64,000 bases of DNA. It comes from Phoenix dactylifera (Eukaryota > Streptophyta > Magnoliopsida > Arecales > Arecaceae). Positions 35,254-49,093 of the stretch are shown one piece after another (the first letter of the stretch is position 1; every line of letters starts with the position of its first letter). The notes below the pieces were generated by a model, which searched no databases, was not told where the DNA came from, and saw nothing but the letters and a program-made list of their open reading frames with translations. The DNA lies in NCBI RefSeq assembly GCF_009389715.1, contig NW_024067912.1:186001-250000 (forward strand), read 5' to 3'. Position numbers and translations under genes: made by a program.

Positions 35254-35772
35254 ATGTCGAAGATCCTTCTTCTGAAACCGCCCCACGGCCAACTCCATGC
35301 CCTTAACCACAGCGCCAGTCGCAGGAATCTCTCCGCCTTCCTCGCCTCCTCCTCCTTCAAACCCCCCCTCTCCCCTCTTCTCCATTTCTCCCCCTCCCTC
35401 CCCTCCTCCTCCTCTCGCCCTCCTCCCCTCCGCCGCTCCTCCCTCTCCTCCCCCCGCCGGATCTTCCCCGTTCGAGCCCTCGAGTCCTCCTCCACCGCAA
35501 GAACCAACAACGAGGACAAGGAGGAGTCCAAGGCTGGGGGAGAAGACGATGGAGCCCCGCCGTCTTCCCCTTCGACCGCCGCTGCTTCCGGGCCCGGTGA
35601 TGGGGTTTTGGTGGAGAAGGCCGGATTGGATGGAGTTCTTCCCACTGGAGAGTTCGAGATGGAGGAGTTCGGTTGGTGGAAGAGCTTTGTCGTGAAGCTC
35701 CGGATGCTGTTCGCTTTCCCCTGGGAGCGCGTCAAGAAGGGCAGCGTGCTCACCATGAAACTCCGCGGCCAG
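35254..35772 (+). CDS. SPPA: SPPA exon 1
   Basis: Residues 1-173: transit peptide, acidic linker (NNEDKEESK), then the segment leading into the first protease repeat, ending [12 protein letters not shown]. Donor cag|gttgga, phase 0. GC-rich, with a skewed C-rich + strand that produces long antisense shadow ORFs. Confidence 0.93.
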
Positions 35773-38002
35773 GTTGGATTGTATTGGATTGGGTGTTCTT
35801 CGTTTACAAATCCACATCTCTGTTAATTTAACCCTTCTACTATATTTTCTTAAGATGTGCTCAGACCTCAGTTGGTCGATTAGTAGGGTTTGTTGTATAT
35901 GGGAATCATGAACACGTTACGGAGGAATTCAAGAGCGGATATGAGTCTGACAGCAAGAAAGAAAATATCGTAAAACCGATTAGACATTTCTCTTCCGTGA
36001 TTTGATGTTATTGTTTGCTGTCATTCTGTATAGAACTTCATCTAGAATTTTTCTGCTGGTGCAAATTAATGTTCTTTGTAATTTGTCACGGGTTCGTATT
36101 CTTCTTTCTTCTGTCTAGATTTTTCTTCTTGTTGAATTTTTTTCCTCCTTTTTTCCTTTCTTTTTTTGAGGTATATGTCTGCTTTTATGATGTTTGATAA
36201 TCCTCATTAGTATCTAACATCCATAATTTATAGATAAGCTGCATTTGGGCCATCAAAACCATTAGGGAAAAAGTAACCGTGATTATAAAAAAAAATAAAG
36301 CATGGAATGTTTGAAGTTGTTGTAATATTGAATTTGTTCATTTTGTTGCAGATATCTGATCAGCTAAAAAGCCGCTTTGCTTCTGGGCTATCCCTACCTA
36401 AAATTTGTGAAAATTTTATTAAGGCAGCATATGATCCTCGTATATCCGGTATATATCTTCAAATAGAACCTCTTAGCTGTGGATGGGGCAAACTTGATGA
36501 AATACGAAGGCATATACTGGATTTCAAGAAGTCAGGTAAATGTGTAACAATGGTATTTTGTACGTTTGTTAACTTGGTGTGTTCCACGTTTATTGATTAC
36601 AGAATGTGTTGTAATCACTCAATTTATTGATAAAATCACTTGCTGATAGTTTACAGGTACATACTTGTGTCTGTATATTAGTTTTTATTCTTACATTATC
36701 ATACATTGATGAAATAACTAATCTACATCTTGCTGTCATGTTTTTCTTTTCCCCTCACTTTTTTTAGATCAATTTATTGTTAGACCAGAAATAATTTACA
36801 AGATCATTTCCAATGCTTTGCTTATCTGTGTAGAGAGTGACAACTGACGAAGTTAGAGATAGAGTCGGTTCAAACTTGTGTAGGTCCTATTGCTTACGAG
36901 CCAAGTGATGGAGGAAAAAATATTTTATTATATTTTCAGATATTTTTCTCAGGCATTTTTAGAGTTAGTTTAGAGTAATGTTTTGATTAATATTGGTGTG
37001 TAAGAGTCATAGTTTAGTTATATATTAATTTGGATAACTTAGGAAATTGTTAGGATTTAAATTTTAATTGTTCTTTGGAAAGTTTGGGCCTATATAAAGT
37101 GATGAATTTATGGTGATTATTGAGTTATTTTTGTGTGGATCATTGTCGGCCAGGTTTGGCCTTCGCTCTCCCCTGTTCTTCTCAACTATTACTCACTCGT
37201 TGATCTTCTTCTGTGCTATGAATAGATCATATCGCTGTCCATGTGTGCATTATTTGATCAAATCTGGTTGTAGGTTTTATGTTGGATTATTCAATTAAGA
37301 CTTAAGAAACCTTAGGTTTTGATCCAGCTAATCCTTCTATGTGTGACAAACTCTGAAGAAGATTCTCCTTGAGCAACCCTTGTCCCTGATTTCAAATTCT
37401 GTTGTTACCTGTCCTGTTTTCAAGTTCTGGACAGCAAGTGATAGAAGTGCTTGCAGTCCTAATTCAACCCTATTTTGGGGCCCGACACCTATTCCATACA
37501 ATCCCTCAAATTGTCTTGCATCACTAAAAGAGTAGATTTGCTGCTTGGAACTACACTTGAAAAATTTATGAGAGAATGTAAAATGAAAGATAGGTTAGAA
37601 CCAACATCACTTCAATACAAAATTACAGCACATAATAAAATAAGGTTATCAATCTCAGAAAATCTCAAGCAGAAACAATTCATATGTAGCTGGCCTTTAA
37701 AGGTAGGCAGATGGGTCGGAAAAATCTATAATGTTAACCCCAAAATTTTAACTATCTAGTGATGGTGGTAAGCAAGGTTCAGTGAACCGGTGCTGGAGGG
37801 TGTACAGAAATAGGGAGAGTCGAGAGGGAGGGGTAGAGAGAGAAGGAGATAGAAAAGAGAGAGAGAGTCTCAGAGAGAGGGAGAGGTAGAGGAAGGGAGG
37901 GAGAGAAAGAAAGGGAGGGAAAGGTTGAGAGAGAGAGAGAGAAGGCTCGAAAGCTCTCATTATCGTTAGGAGGACATTTTAACTTCTTGGCTGTAGGGTT
38001 GG

Positions 38003-38066
<64 letters not shown>

Positions 38067-41000
38067 GAGGGCAAGCATGGAGTAGGGAAGTGCTTTGGGT
38101 GGTCACAAGTGCTAGGGGGGCTCTGATTGCGAGCAGCAGGGGTGGGTCTCGAAAGATCGCAAGTTGAAGATGGGCTTTTTAGAGATTTTTACCAAGGGTT
38201 TTAATTGAACTGAGCCGAGCTAGGGGGGTTCTTAATCAAGCCGAGCTGGGAGGACTATTAGAGCCGATTCAATCAAATGGCAAACTAAGATTAGAGCCAG
38301 TTCGGCCAATTTACCGAGCCAATAAGATGAACAATCCTGATTCTCCATCAGTTCAGTTTGCTATGCCCTAAACCGGATGGTTCAAATAGTACGGCGAACC
38401 ATGGTGGTAAGTGTTAGCTAGTTGCTTCTCGAAGGCTACTAGTCCCTGCCCCATTGAGGAGTGAACAATGGTAAGGCATTGTTGGAAAGCCCTCTTCAAA
38501 TGTTAAAGAGAGAAAGAACCTGTAGTTTGCATTTTGTGAAGTCAGTCTACCTTGTAGTTGTTGCTGACATAGTTGTTCAAGGTCTGCGCACATCAATGGT
38601 TGAAAGAGTCACCATGAGATTAACAAATTAGGATGATTTATATCATCAATGCAATCACAAGGATACTCTTGATTGGCTTTTGACAAATCAAGTTGTTTAA
38701 AATTAAAAGACTGGTTCATAATTAAAGCTCTATTTCATGTATCTTTTGGCGAGAAAGAGAAAGAATGTGGTGCTTTATTAGTTAATGCCATGGTTATTAG
38801 TTAGAACAACCTAAAAACCTTACTTAAGGGAAGCATTGATTTATGTGGAAAATAGTATTGACTTAAAGACATGAGCTATGGATGTAAGCATTACACATAT
38901 TTTGGCCATGCCTCGTTACGTAGTTGTGTTTCTTTTCTTTTCTATTTTTTCCCTCCCCATGGCAAACTGTTATTTCTCTTTAAGCTTGTGTTCATAGGAC
39001 GTGATTATAGTTTTACGCTGGCTGTCAACCTACGGAAACCCTTGTCCTTTGTCTATGCTTGGAATTGACTATGTACAAAGTATTATACATTAAGCACAAT
39101 AGAGGTGGAGTTAGCACAACATAGGCAGGGTTAAAAGTGAAAATTCTGATCCTAGGACTTGAGCTTGGGTCTCTCGAGTGAGAGCCGAGCATCTTAAGAC
39201 AATGAAGATGGATCTATCACCAATATAAAGGAGTGATTTGATACATATAGAAAGAACAAGGAGGGTAGAGGTAGATCGTAAATCAAATGGGATGAAGTAG
39301 TAAGAAAGGACTTGATATCTCACCATTTTTTAGAAAGTGCGCCCCTAAACCGAGTGAAACGGAGGAAAGAGGATTCGTCTAGCTTACCCCACCTAGTTTG
39401 TGATCAAGGCTTTAGTTGAGTTGAGTTTAATCACAGATTGTTTTTAATTTCATGTAGTTCTATACAGAGTCATAGCGTATGATGGTGAAACTAATTGTTC
39501 TTATAAAAATATGTGACTGTGATTTTATAAATGATTCTCAACTTGTTACTTTGCCCATTGTTTTTTTTTTTTTTAATTCTAATCTGTTTTATAAACTTTG
39601 TAGGAAAGTTCATTGTAAGCTATGTTCCTATATGTGGAGAGAAAGAGTATTATCTTGCATGTGCTTGCGGAGAGCTGTACGTCCCACCTGGTGCTTATGT
39701 TGCATTGTTTGGTTTGGTAGTTCAATCATCATTCCTTGGGGGTAAGTTTATTCAGCTTGTCCTACAAAAATATGTTAAATGATAATGGACAGTAATTATG
39801 CTTTTAGATTTCTTATCTTTTATTTGCTTTTTCTTTTTTTCTTTTGTGGGTAAATGCATTTAGAATGTCTTTATGTTTTTTTTCTTGTCATGTTTGTGCC
39901 TTTCTATGCTTGTAACTGCAAAAGATAAATTTCTTCTCTGAACAATAAAAGGACATTGGCAAATATGTATTTACAATGCGCACAATGTCATATTGAATAA
40001 AAAATAAATGCAATTCCATTAACAAATAACATGTTGGATACACATAAAACCTATAGCCAAAAAGAATTTTAGTGAAAAAAACTTCATGTGGTGTTTTTGA
40101 TAGGGAATTAACCCGTTGGTGATCTTTTCGAACCTGTAAAGGCTCTCTTTACACGAGAATTGGTATATTACAAGCTAATAAATGATTACCTCTTTCTCTG
40201 TATAAATCAGCTGATGTAGCTTGAATTTTATATACTTTTGTCACTGCTGCTCAAAATTAAGTGCTGGTTCTCTCTTCTCCACTTTATATGACGGTTTCAG
40301 CAATCTTTTTGAGGCATCTCAAGGGTCCCTTCTCTAAGTAATGCAAAGAAGAATGCAACTAGTCCACTTGACAAAGAAAAATGGCAAACAAATGCAACCT
40401 TTCTACTTTGATAGTAAAGTCCTTATATTCTTCCTGTACCTCACAACTTTGCCAAGGGATCTCAGACATACATCCTCTCACTACTATGATATATTACTTC
40501 TCCGTTGCTCTACTTTTCATGCCTTCATTGGCTTTCAATTCCAGTGCAGGGAATTAATTTCTTACTGTATATTTTGATTTTAGTAGATTTTTCTCCTGTA
40601 ATATCTTCTTTCTTTATGCCTCATGGTGTCTGAGATAGGTGGGGAAGTTAAAAATGGGAAACATTTTGTTAATATGTCATATAAGTTTAACTGGGCTTCT
40701 ACTACCATTTGTGAAGAGTTCCCAAGTGGTTAGCTTTTTGTAGCTATTTACACCCTACCTATTGGACCTACAGGCAGAGGCAGGTAGTGTCTTCTTACAT
40801 GTGCATGTAGGTCTAGCTTTCCTCCTTTTGGATTTTTTTTCATCTTTTGCTTCTCATAATTCTTCCTTTACAGGGTCCTCTAGATAAAACTTGCATTTTT
40901 CAATAAAATAGGTGGCTAAAATTATAATCCTTTGTTTCTGTTTTTATGGCAAGAGTTAAAAATAGAAATTTGTGGTATAAGTTTTCTTCGCTTTATCAGA

Positions 41001-44000
41001 GATTCCTAATGTTCACCCAGTAGTTTCTTGTCTCACTTCACATCCTTATTGTAGGCACTCTTTCGAACTCTTCAACACATTTCTAGCTAGGAATGTGCTA
41101 TGAGGATAATTAAAGGAATTTAACTTCACTTCGTGTTGGTATCTCCTCACAGTATCAGTGCTCTGACATGGCTTGACATGATTCATATAAGGTCCCTTTC
41201 TCTGTCAAATCCCACCTATCATCACTTAAAGCCCATGAAATGTTACTTTGAGTTACATTCCAGACTATTCAAGGGAGATAATGGAAACTCATTTTTTATT
41301 TTTTTCTCGAGGATCATGGGTGGATAAGGAAATTCTGACATTCTCAGAAACAAATGGCTTGGTGTTTTGTCCAGGAGGAGTTTGTGAACTAAAGCCATAG
41401 GAAACTCTTGCAGCTATTATTAAAAATAAACTTATTCAACTGGTTTGCCTGTTTGGAGAGCAGATTTTCAGTTTTGTTCCTTCCTGTTTCATTGTGATTG
41501 GTTTCTTTTTCTTTATTTTATACCCACGGCTCCTGTTTAGGGCCTTGGAATTATGGCTGTTTGGCACCATCTCTAGGTCGTACTATCTCGAATGATTGCG
41601 GGCAGCACCTATTAACAGTGGTCGCCTTCTCTTGAAAACATGGGTTAACGTCAAGAAAAAGGAGAAAATATAGAAAAAGAGACCAAATTTTTTGGTATAT
41701 TGTCTCCTAGTTTTGTGCTCACTAAAGAAAGGTTACATTATTAAATCAATAAATAGTTAGAAAAATGTGAAAACTTTCAGTGAGTGAATATAAAATGAAA
41801 AAAAGCAATCAAGTCATCATGGTTGGGTCTACGTTAATTTGCAAGTGACCATGGTTTATCTACATTTAAAAACTGAATTGGCTACTTTGTCCAAGTTATG
41901 AGTCTGATGTGTATATAATAATGAAATAATCTTAATTTTAAATTTTCATGTAGTTGAAGTGATTCTACCTGCAGATTAAACAGGAATTCAATTTTCTAAT
42001 TTGACTGGAAGGAACACTTATTTTTACAGGGGTTCTGGAGAAAGTAGGAATTGAACCACACATACAGCGCATTGGTAAATATAAAAGCGCTGGAGACCAA
42101 CTTTCACGTAAAAGCATGTCAAAAGAAGTTTGTGAAATGCTGACTTCATTGCTTGATAGTATTTATGGAAATTGGCTGGATACAATTTCTTCAACTCAAG
42201 GTTATTTTATTTATCTTATCCAATTATTAAAATCTTGTTCAGTTTTGAAAGCCAGGTTCCTAGGATGCTTAATTTCTTCTGTTTCAGGAAAGACAAGAGA
42301 AGAAATTGAGGAATTTATCAACACAGGAGTTTACCAAGTTGAAAAGCTTAAAGAAGAAGGGTGGATAACAAATACAATGTATGATGACGAGGTGCAAATT
42401 TCTGCCTGAGACATTAGCTGAAATGTGAAGCACATGGAAACACACGAATATAAATGAAGACTTCAATGCTTTAATCTTATAATATATCAATAATTCTTAA
42501 TGTTCTATTCTTATATATTTTTCTTTTCAAATGAGTACTGTAGCTGTATTATGTAATCTTTTTACATACCTAACCCTTGACATTTCTTGGCTAAATTAGT
42601 CAGCGTCTAGCTTGTCTCCCCATTGTGCTAAACTGCTAATGCAAAATACATGGAAGCAAACGCCAATAGAAAACAATGAAAAAAAAATAAGGAACATTAT
42701 TTCGTAGGTTTATATACTGTTCAGGGTACTATTGAGCATATTGTTTGTAAGATTTATCAGGTAGAGATTCATATTGTGCATTAAGCTTTTAGTGACTTCA
42801 CCATTTGATGGTGTGCTAGCAGCACTTAAATCCTTGAACAATATGCTGAGTCTTGATTTTGGCAATGAAGAATTTAAAGATCTTAGGCAATTCTGGATCA
42901 ATCTTCATAAAGTATTGTCAAATATGTCCAGAATTGATTAGTTGAATGTTGGAACTTGGAACCCTCCTAAATTAGGCAACTTCTGAAACCTGAATATTAG
43001 ATGGACAAATATATATTTTGCCTCTTAGAGTTTCATTGTTGGAAAAGGTTGTAAGGTGTCTTTCTAACCAAAACTCCCCATGCAACTTCAATAACAAAAT
43101 ATTGGCTTAACATGAGGTCTTGTGTATGCCATTAAATGATGTCCTGGATGGCAGTTCCATTAATATGGTGACTATTAAGTTGATGTGACATGTTCTCCAG
43201 TTCTAATTGTGCAGCCCTCCAACCATGTGACCTCAGAAAATCATCCGAGTCTTTAGATCTTGTAAGAACAATGGTTTGGAAAATAACAACCAAACTTTAA
43301 TGCAATTGCCAATTTACTAGTATACAAGTGACTCATGGGACACATAGAGTTTTATATATGAACGCTAAGGAAGGCAAAGATAGGGTAGAACAAGAGTGAC
43401 CAGGATCAATTTCAGACACTTGAATATGCATGAACCACCTGTTTCACATATGCAACTGGTTAAATTTGATTCACCTAAGAATGGCATTGTGAGTTATTGT
43501 GATGGGGAGTGCTCCAGCAAGAACCCAAAAAAATGATTTATGAGATAACAAACAATGACTCCTTTACTTAGCATACATAGATAGGGAGAAGTCATGATTA
43601 TATGAAGAACATTGAGTCACTAGATGGAGACTATACTCATAACAACGTTAGAAGTTTTACCTCTTTCTAGTTTTCGATGATGTAAATGTTTCTGATGAAT
43701 TCTTAATCACTTTAAGATGTTCCGTGTGGCCTACGATTGGTCTAGTTATACATATTATGCTACCGTTGTGGGTCAAGATTATATAGTTAAGGCACAAACA
43801 ATACAGAACAACCCATTTTGCATATGGTGCAAGAAAGAATGAAGCTAATGAAACATGATTAGAAATCCAGAGTCTTTTACAACAGCCACCTTGATTTCAA
43901 CTCTTCATGAAACATCGCCAATCGCCATATGATTCCTTTTAGTTTGGCTGATGATGTTCTCTACCCAACTGTGACATTGCAAATATTTGTATTGTTTTCA

Positions 44001-47000
44001 CTGCATTGCAATTGAATTGGATGACCGAAGAAACAGACACAGCTCTAATTATAGGAGGATGAACTGTTAAATGCTTCTCATTCCTTCCTGTAGTTGTGAC
44101 AACATTTTCATAATAAGAAACTGCTTTTATATTTTTTCTTGATCTTATAATGCAGGTTATGTCAATGTTGAAGGAGAGACTGGGACAAAAGGATAAGAAA
44201 AATCTTCTCTCCGTTGATTACAGGTAATCAATGTCTTCAGGAGATCATAGAAAGTTATTGTTGCAGGGAGTTGCATTTGATGTGAATTTAATGTTATCAT
44301 TGTGCTGGTGCTTGTTAAAAAAAAAGAGGTGAGAATGATAGTGTTATTTTGATGATTAACACAACCATTGAGAAAATATCTAATTAAATACTACAAGTTA
44401 ACATGATACATCATTACTGAGTTCGACACTCTCGATACATTAGAAGAATGAGATCAAGATGTCTTTCAATGATTAATAATGAGATAAAATTTGTGATAGA
44501 AAAGGGATAGTGAATTCTAAATTCTAATTCAGCAAAGTTTCAAGTGAAACGTACTCTTAAGGGCAAAATAGTAATTTTCATTGTTAAGAGTATGTAGCAC
44601 TACCATGGCATATATTCAAAATTGCTTGAAGTATATTTCATTGATTGTATGGATGAGTCTAACCTTAAGATGCAGCAAAGTATGGAATGAGTCGACCCCA
44701 ACAAAGGTGGAGTCGACCCTGGCACATCATGGAACCATTAGGCACACCTCTGCGAAAATGGCACGGATGAACAGTAGTGGAGTCGACCCCAAGTATGCTT
44801 GAGTCGACCCCAGCTTCAAGCCTCAAGAAAACAAGTCTCTGAAATTTACTGAGAGGGCCGACCCCAACTTTCCTTGAGCCGACCCCAGATGGAGCCGACC
44901 CCAGGAATGCTTGAGTCGACCCCAACTGAACATGAGTCGACCCCAAGGCTATGTCGTTCAAAACTGTGTCTCTGGAATTCTTGAGAGGGTCGACCCCAAT
45001 GGAACTTGAGTCAACCCCACTGTAGCTTGAGTCGACCCCAAAAAGAGTTGAGTCGACTCCAGTGAAAAACAGCTGAAATACAAGGTTCTGTGATCCCTGA
45101 GAGGGTCGACCCCACTGTAGCAGGAGTCGACCCCATTGGAAGTTGAGTCGACCCCAAGTCTGATGAACAGTGGTTTGAGTCGACCCCAGGAAAGTTTGGG
45201 TCGACCCCAGCATGGGCAGAAGCATAACGGCTAGTTCTGCAGAAGTACTTTTTGATCTCCCAACTGCTAGTAACGGATAGTTTTTTAAATCTAACCAATG
45301 GGGAGTAATCTAATGACACTATTCATCAGAGCAAATCATCCTTTTGCAAAATATCAAAGCTTACCCAAGAAAGACAAAAGCCCTAATTTTCTTCATCGAG
45401 GTGCTTCATTCAAGAGTCAAAAGGAAGTGGTTGAGCAGATCAAAAAGAGGCATTAAGAGCTCCACCAACCCTTGAAGAGTGAAGCATTCCTTGACAAAGA
45501 AGAGAAGAACCATATTAAAGTGATAACTATATTCTAACTCTTCTTTGTAGCTTATATTTGTTATATCTGCTCATCTAGGAGTTTCAACCTTCTTCCTCTT
45601 CTTAAAATCTTGTAAGGTTTGTTGGTGAGCCCGTAAAATCAACGGTGTAGGTTTGTTGGTGAACCCGTAAAACCAACGGTGAAGGTTTGTTGGTGAGTCC
45701 GTAAAACCAACATAGGTTTTTGGTGATCCCGGAAAACCAAGTGTAAAGGTTTTTGGACTGTGAGCCCGGAAAACAATCCAACTGTAATCCGTGAGATTAT
45801 AGTGAATTCCCAAGAGGTCGCTTGGGAAGTGGACGTAGGTGCATAGGAGAGCACCGAACCACTATACTTCTTGTTATTTGTATTGTGCATTGTTCTAAAT
45901 CACCTACTCATCAATTAACATAATTAAGGAATCGAAAATTAACAAAAACCAATTCACCCCCGCCCCCTCTTGGCTTGTCACCTTAGGCAACAAGAGGCCA
46001 CTGTGATTATTTCTACAGCTGCTTTTTTCTTTTTCTTTTGAATCAATAGCCATAATTGTCAGGGTTTAGTTGGCTTATTCATTGGCAACCACTATTATGT
46101 TTTCCCTGCATGTTGAAAATTCATGTCACTTACTTTTCCTTGTATTAGTGATGTCATGAAATCCGAGTCAAAAAAATATTGGAAATACTTTGAAAAGCAA
46201 ATTTTAATGCGCTATCTATGGCTTCTTCAGCATTGTAAAGACATGAATTCTGTGTTCTCTTATGTTTCAAAATTATTAATCCAACTTCATCCCAAGTAAA
46301 GCTTTATCACATGTTTGACATATATTACAATTTTCAATTATCTTTTAATAAAAAAACAGTCGAGCTATATTACATACTTGACATATATGACCATTCACAT
46401 GCTTGAGGTATCATTTTGGCTTTGGTCACCTTTTGCCGTTGCTGGAGTATGAGTAAAATTTTGATCTTCCCTTTCGATTTAATTATGACAAAAATATGTA
46501 GGGATGAGGCCATCTCCAAGATATTGATGATGGATGAATGGTGTTCTTTCTAATGTTGGGTCTGTTCCTATTTCCTTCTTCTTCCTGACTCTTTTCTTCT
46601 ACATTGAAGCTTGAGGATTTTCCTCCATAATTAGCATCTTCAACCTGGGATATAGATTTGTTCCTGTGCACAAAATGTAATACACAAGTCTTTTGACTGA
46701 CAGATCTGAGTTGAATTTCAGATCTAGATGATGTGTGGGTTTCATCAACCGGACCTTCTCTACCTTTCTCAGCATAATATTTATGTGAGCATGAGTTCTA
46801 TGGGTATGTTCTTGCGCCATTATTCTTCAGAGTCTCATCTCCTGACATTTGAGCCCACACCTTGTATCCCAAGACCGATTCACAAATCAAAGTGAATCAC
46901 AGAGGTTCATTTTGTCAATGTTTTGCATTAAACTAATCTCATTTTATCTCCTTTTTCTTAGAAAAAGAAACCTTTTAGTGCAATCGCTCTCTTGTTTACA

Positions 47001-49049
47001 CGACCACTAGTTTAATGTAATCATAGCGGCAGACTTGAAGGTTAATTTATTCTGATCAGGCATCCAAACAAGTCATAAGAGTTTTTTACAAACATTTCAT
47101 CTTTATGATATTGAAATGTCACATGCTCCATTGGAGGATCAAACTTTGATAACTGCGTATTACTTTATGCGTGTTCTGTTGCATCATTATATTTTCAGTA
47201 AATTATTTCTGAGATTAAAATCTATTTTCTTCCAATCTTGCATCGTGAACTCCATTTTCTGGACGTGCATAGTTGTGAAGAGAATGATCTCAGGCACATT
47301 GTTTTATGCATGGTCTGCTGAACCGGTCGGAACCGACTGGTTCAGCCTGTACCGTACCGGTACCGGCCAGCACCGGTACGGTATAGCCACAGAATTCGGT
47401 TCCGACTCCATGCCAGTACTGGTGCAAACCGGTGCGGTTCGCACTGGTACAAGTCCGGTACCGGCATCGGGGAAGAAGAGGAAAGAAGAGGAAGAAAGAG
47501 GAAGAAAGAAGAGGAAAAAGGAGAGAGAGGAGAAGGAGAAGAAGCCTACCTCCTCCCGTTCTCCGGTGCGGTTCCGGCCCCTTCTTTGCTCGCGGGAGAA
47601 GGGGGGAAAGAGAGGAGAAGAGAAGAGGAGAGAGGGGAAGAAAGGAGAGGAGACAGTTCGGGAAGGAGAGGAGGAGAAGGGTCGGCAAGAAGAACAGGAG
47701 GAGAAAAAAAAAAGGAGAGAGGCCCGTGCACGGGGCAGCGCGCCCGCACGCAGGGGCACGGGCGCGAATGGGGAAACACGTCCCCCCACTTACGCCTGTG
47801 CGCGTTCCACGCGGTGCGAATCGCGCGTTCCACGCGCAGAGAATCGCGCGCGCGCGATTCCCCGTGTTTGCGTGCGGTTCTCCGTGCGGGCTCTCCGTGT
47901 GGGGCTGCGAGCCCTTAACAGTAAAAGATTATATGCTAATGTCCATGAGTGGGACATTCTTAGAGGGCTTTTAGTATCAAAACAAATGAAAGGTAGCAAA
48001 CAAATGCTGCCTAGTTCACAAGACAGAAAGCAACATCATCATGTGAATGATTTAAAATGATTCCCCTGATATTTGCTACATGCTGAATTACTAAGAAAAA
48101 CACGAAGTAGCATGTGGATTGAATCTCATGTCTCTTCATAATCTTGATTTATGCAATTTTGAATAATCTACTGATGAAATATCATGTCTATTTGGAGTCA
48201 TTTCCTTTTAGAAATTGTATTATGTTAGCTTGGATATTCATTTCATTGATATCTCATTTGATCAGATCGATCTATTAAAATATATATTATTTTCTGGACC
48301 TACTGGTTATGGACTGTATCTTGTGTCAGTGCTCTGAGACCTTATTTGTCTCGAATTTATCTAGTAGTTTCATAGCAAGAAAAAAGCCATGGCATACATT
48401 TAACATACAGCATAATACAGCTTATGGGTACTAAAATATTTGTTATGTGATTATAGGTAATTGATAAAAAAGTCCTTGGAATGTATGAACAATTTCTTAA
48501 TATTGCTGTAGGATTTTGTAGTTGCTTTGCTGGTTAAACCAAACTTTCACCTGTAGGCTGTAACTGTGACCAGCAACTACTCATGGTAAAAAATTTGAAT
48601 ATGGTTCTTTTAACTGTATTCCATACAACATTAGATATGAGAAATGAAGCCTTCGTCTGAACATTTCACTGTTGGTAATTGAACAAGGGATTACTAAATT
48701 TTCTTTCTTTGTTTTTTAACTGCAGTAAATACTCTAGGGTAAGAAAATGGACACTTGGGTTGGAAGGTAAAGAACAATTCGCTATAATTAGAGCTTCTGG
48801 AAGCATTAGTCGTACTCGTAGTCCATTAAGCATCCCAAGCTCTGGCATTGTTGGTGAACAACTAATTGAGAAGATCCGTACTGTTAGAGGTTGGTATACT
48901 TGCTGTCCAGCTTTATATACTACATTGACAATTAATCTGTTAATTGCTCTGTTAACAGCTTTTACATACATACATAAATCTTCAAGATTCCTGTTGTGTT
49001 TAATTATTTCAACACACAAACACATATATATATACATGTAAATATAATT

Positions 49050-49093
<44 letters not shown>

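Larger units (their letters stand above)
44330..45992 (+). mobile_element. Solo copia-type LTR in SPPA intron 6
   Basis: The 1,663-bp unit begins TGAGAATGATAG and ends CCTTAGGCAACA, with perfect 5-bp target duplications AGAGG at 44325-44329 and 45993-45997. The CAACA end matches the end of the copia LTR at 4944. No primer-binding site, gag or second LTR follows, so this is a solo LTR left by LTR-LTR recombination. It carries two tandem arrays (44688-45212 and 45615-45780). Same strand as SPPA. Confidence 0.85.

Noticed and set aside
34819..35817. 332-codon minus-strand ORF over the SPPA first exon
   Set aside because: Antisense shadow of the C-rich transit-peptide exon; G/E-rich with no recognisable domain, while the + strand joins perfectly into SPPA.
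44665..45225. 186-codon minus-strand ORF with G-V-D-S repeats
   Set aside because: Same cause: a 21-bp repeat array inside the solo LTR in an SPPA intron.
44577..45992. Solo LTR starting at tgttaagag (44582)
   Set aside because: No matching 5-bp duplication there; the start at 44330 gives perfect AGAGG duplications.
47116..48060. 314-codon + strand ORF with E/K/R-rich middle
   Set aside because: Low-complexity purine tract plus GC-rich repeat inside SPPA intron 6; no domain and no splice support.
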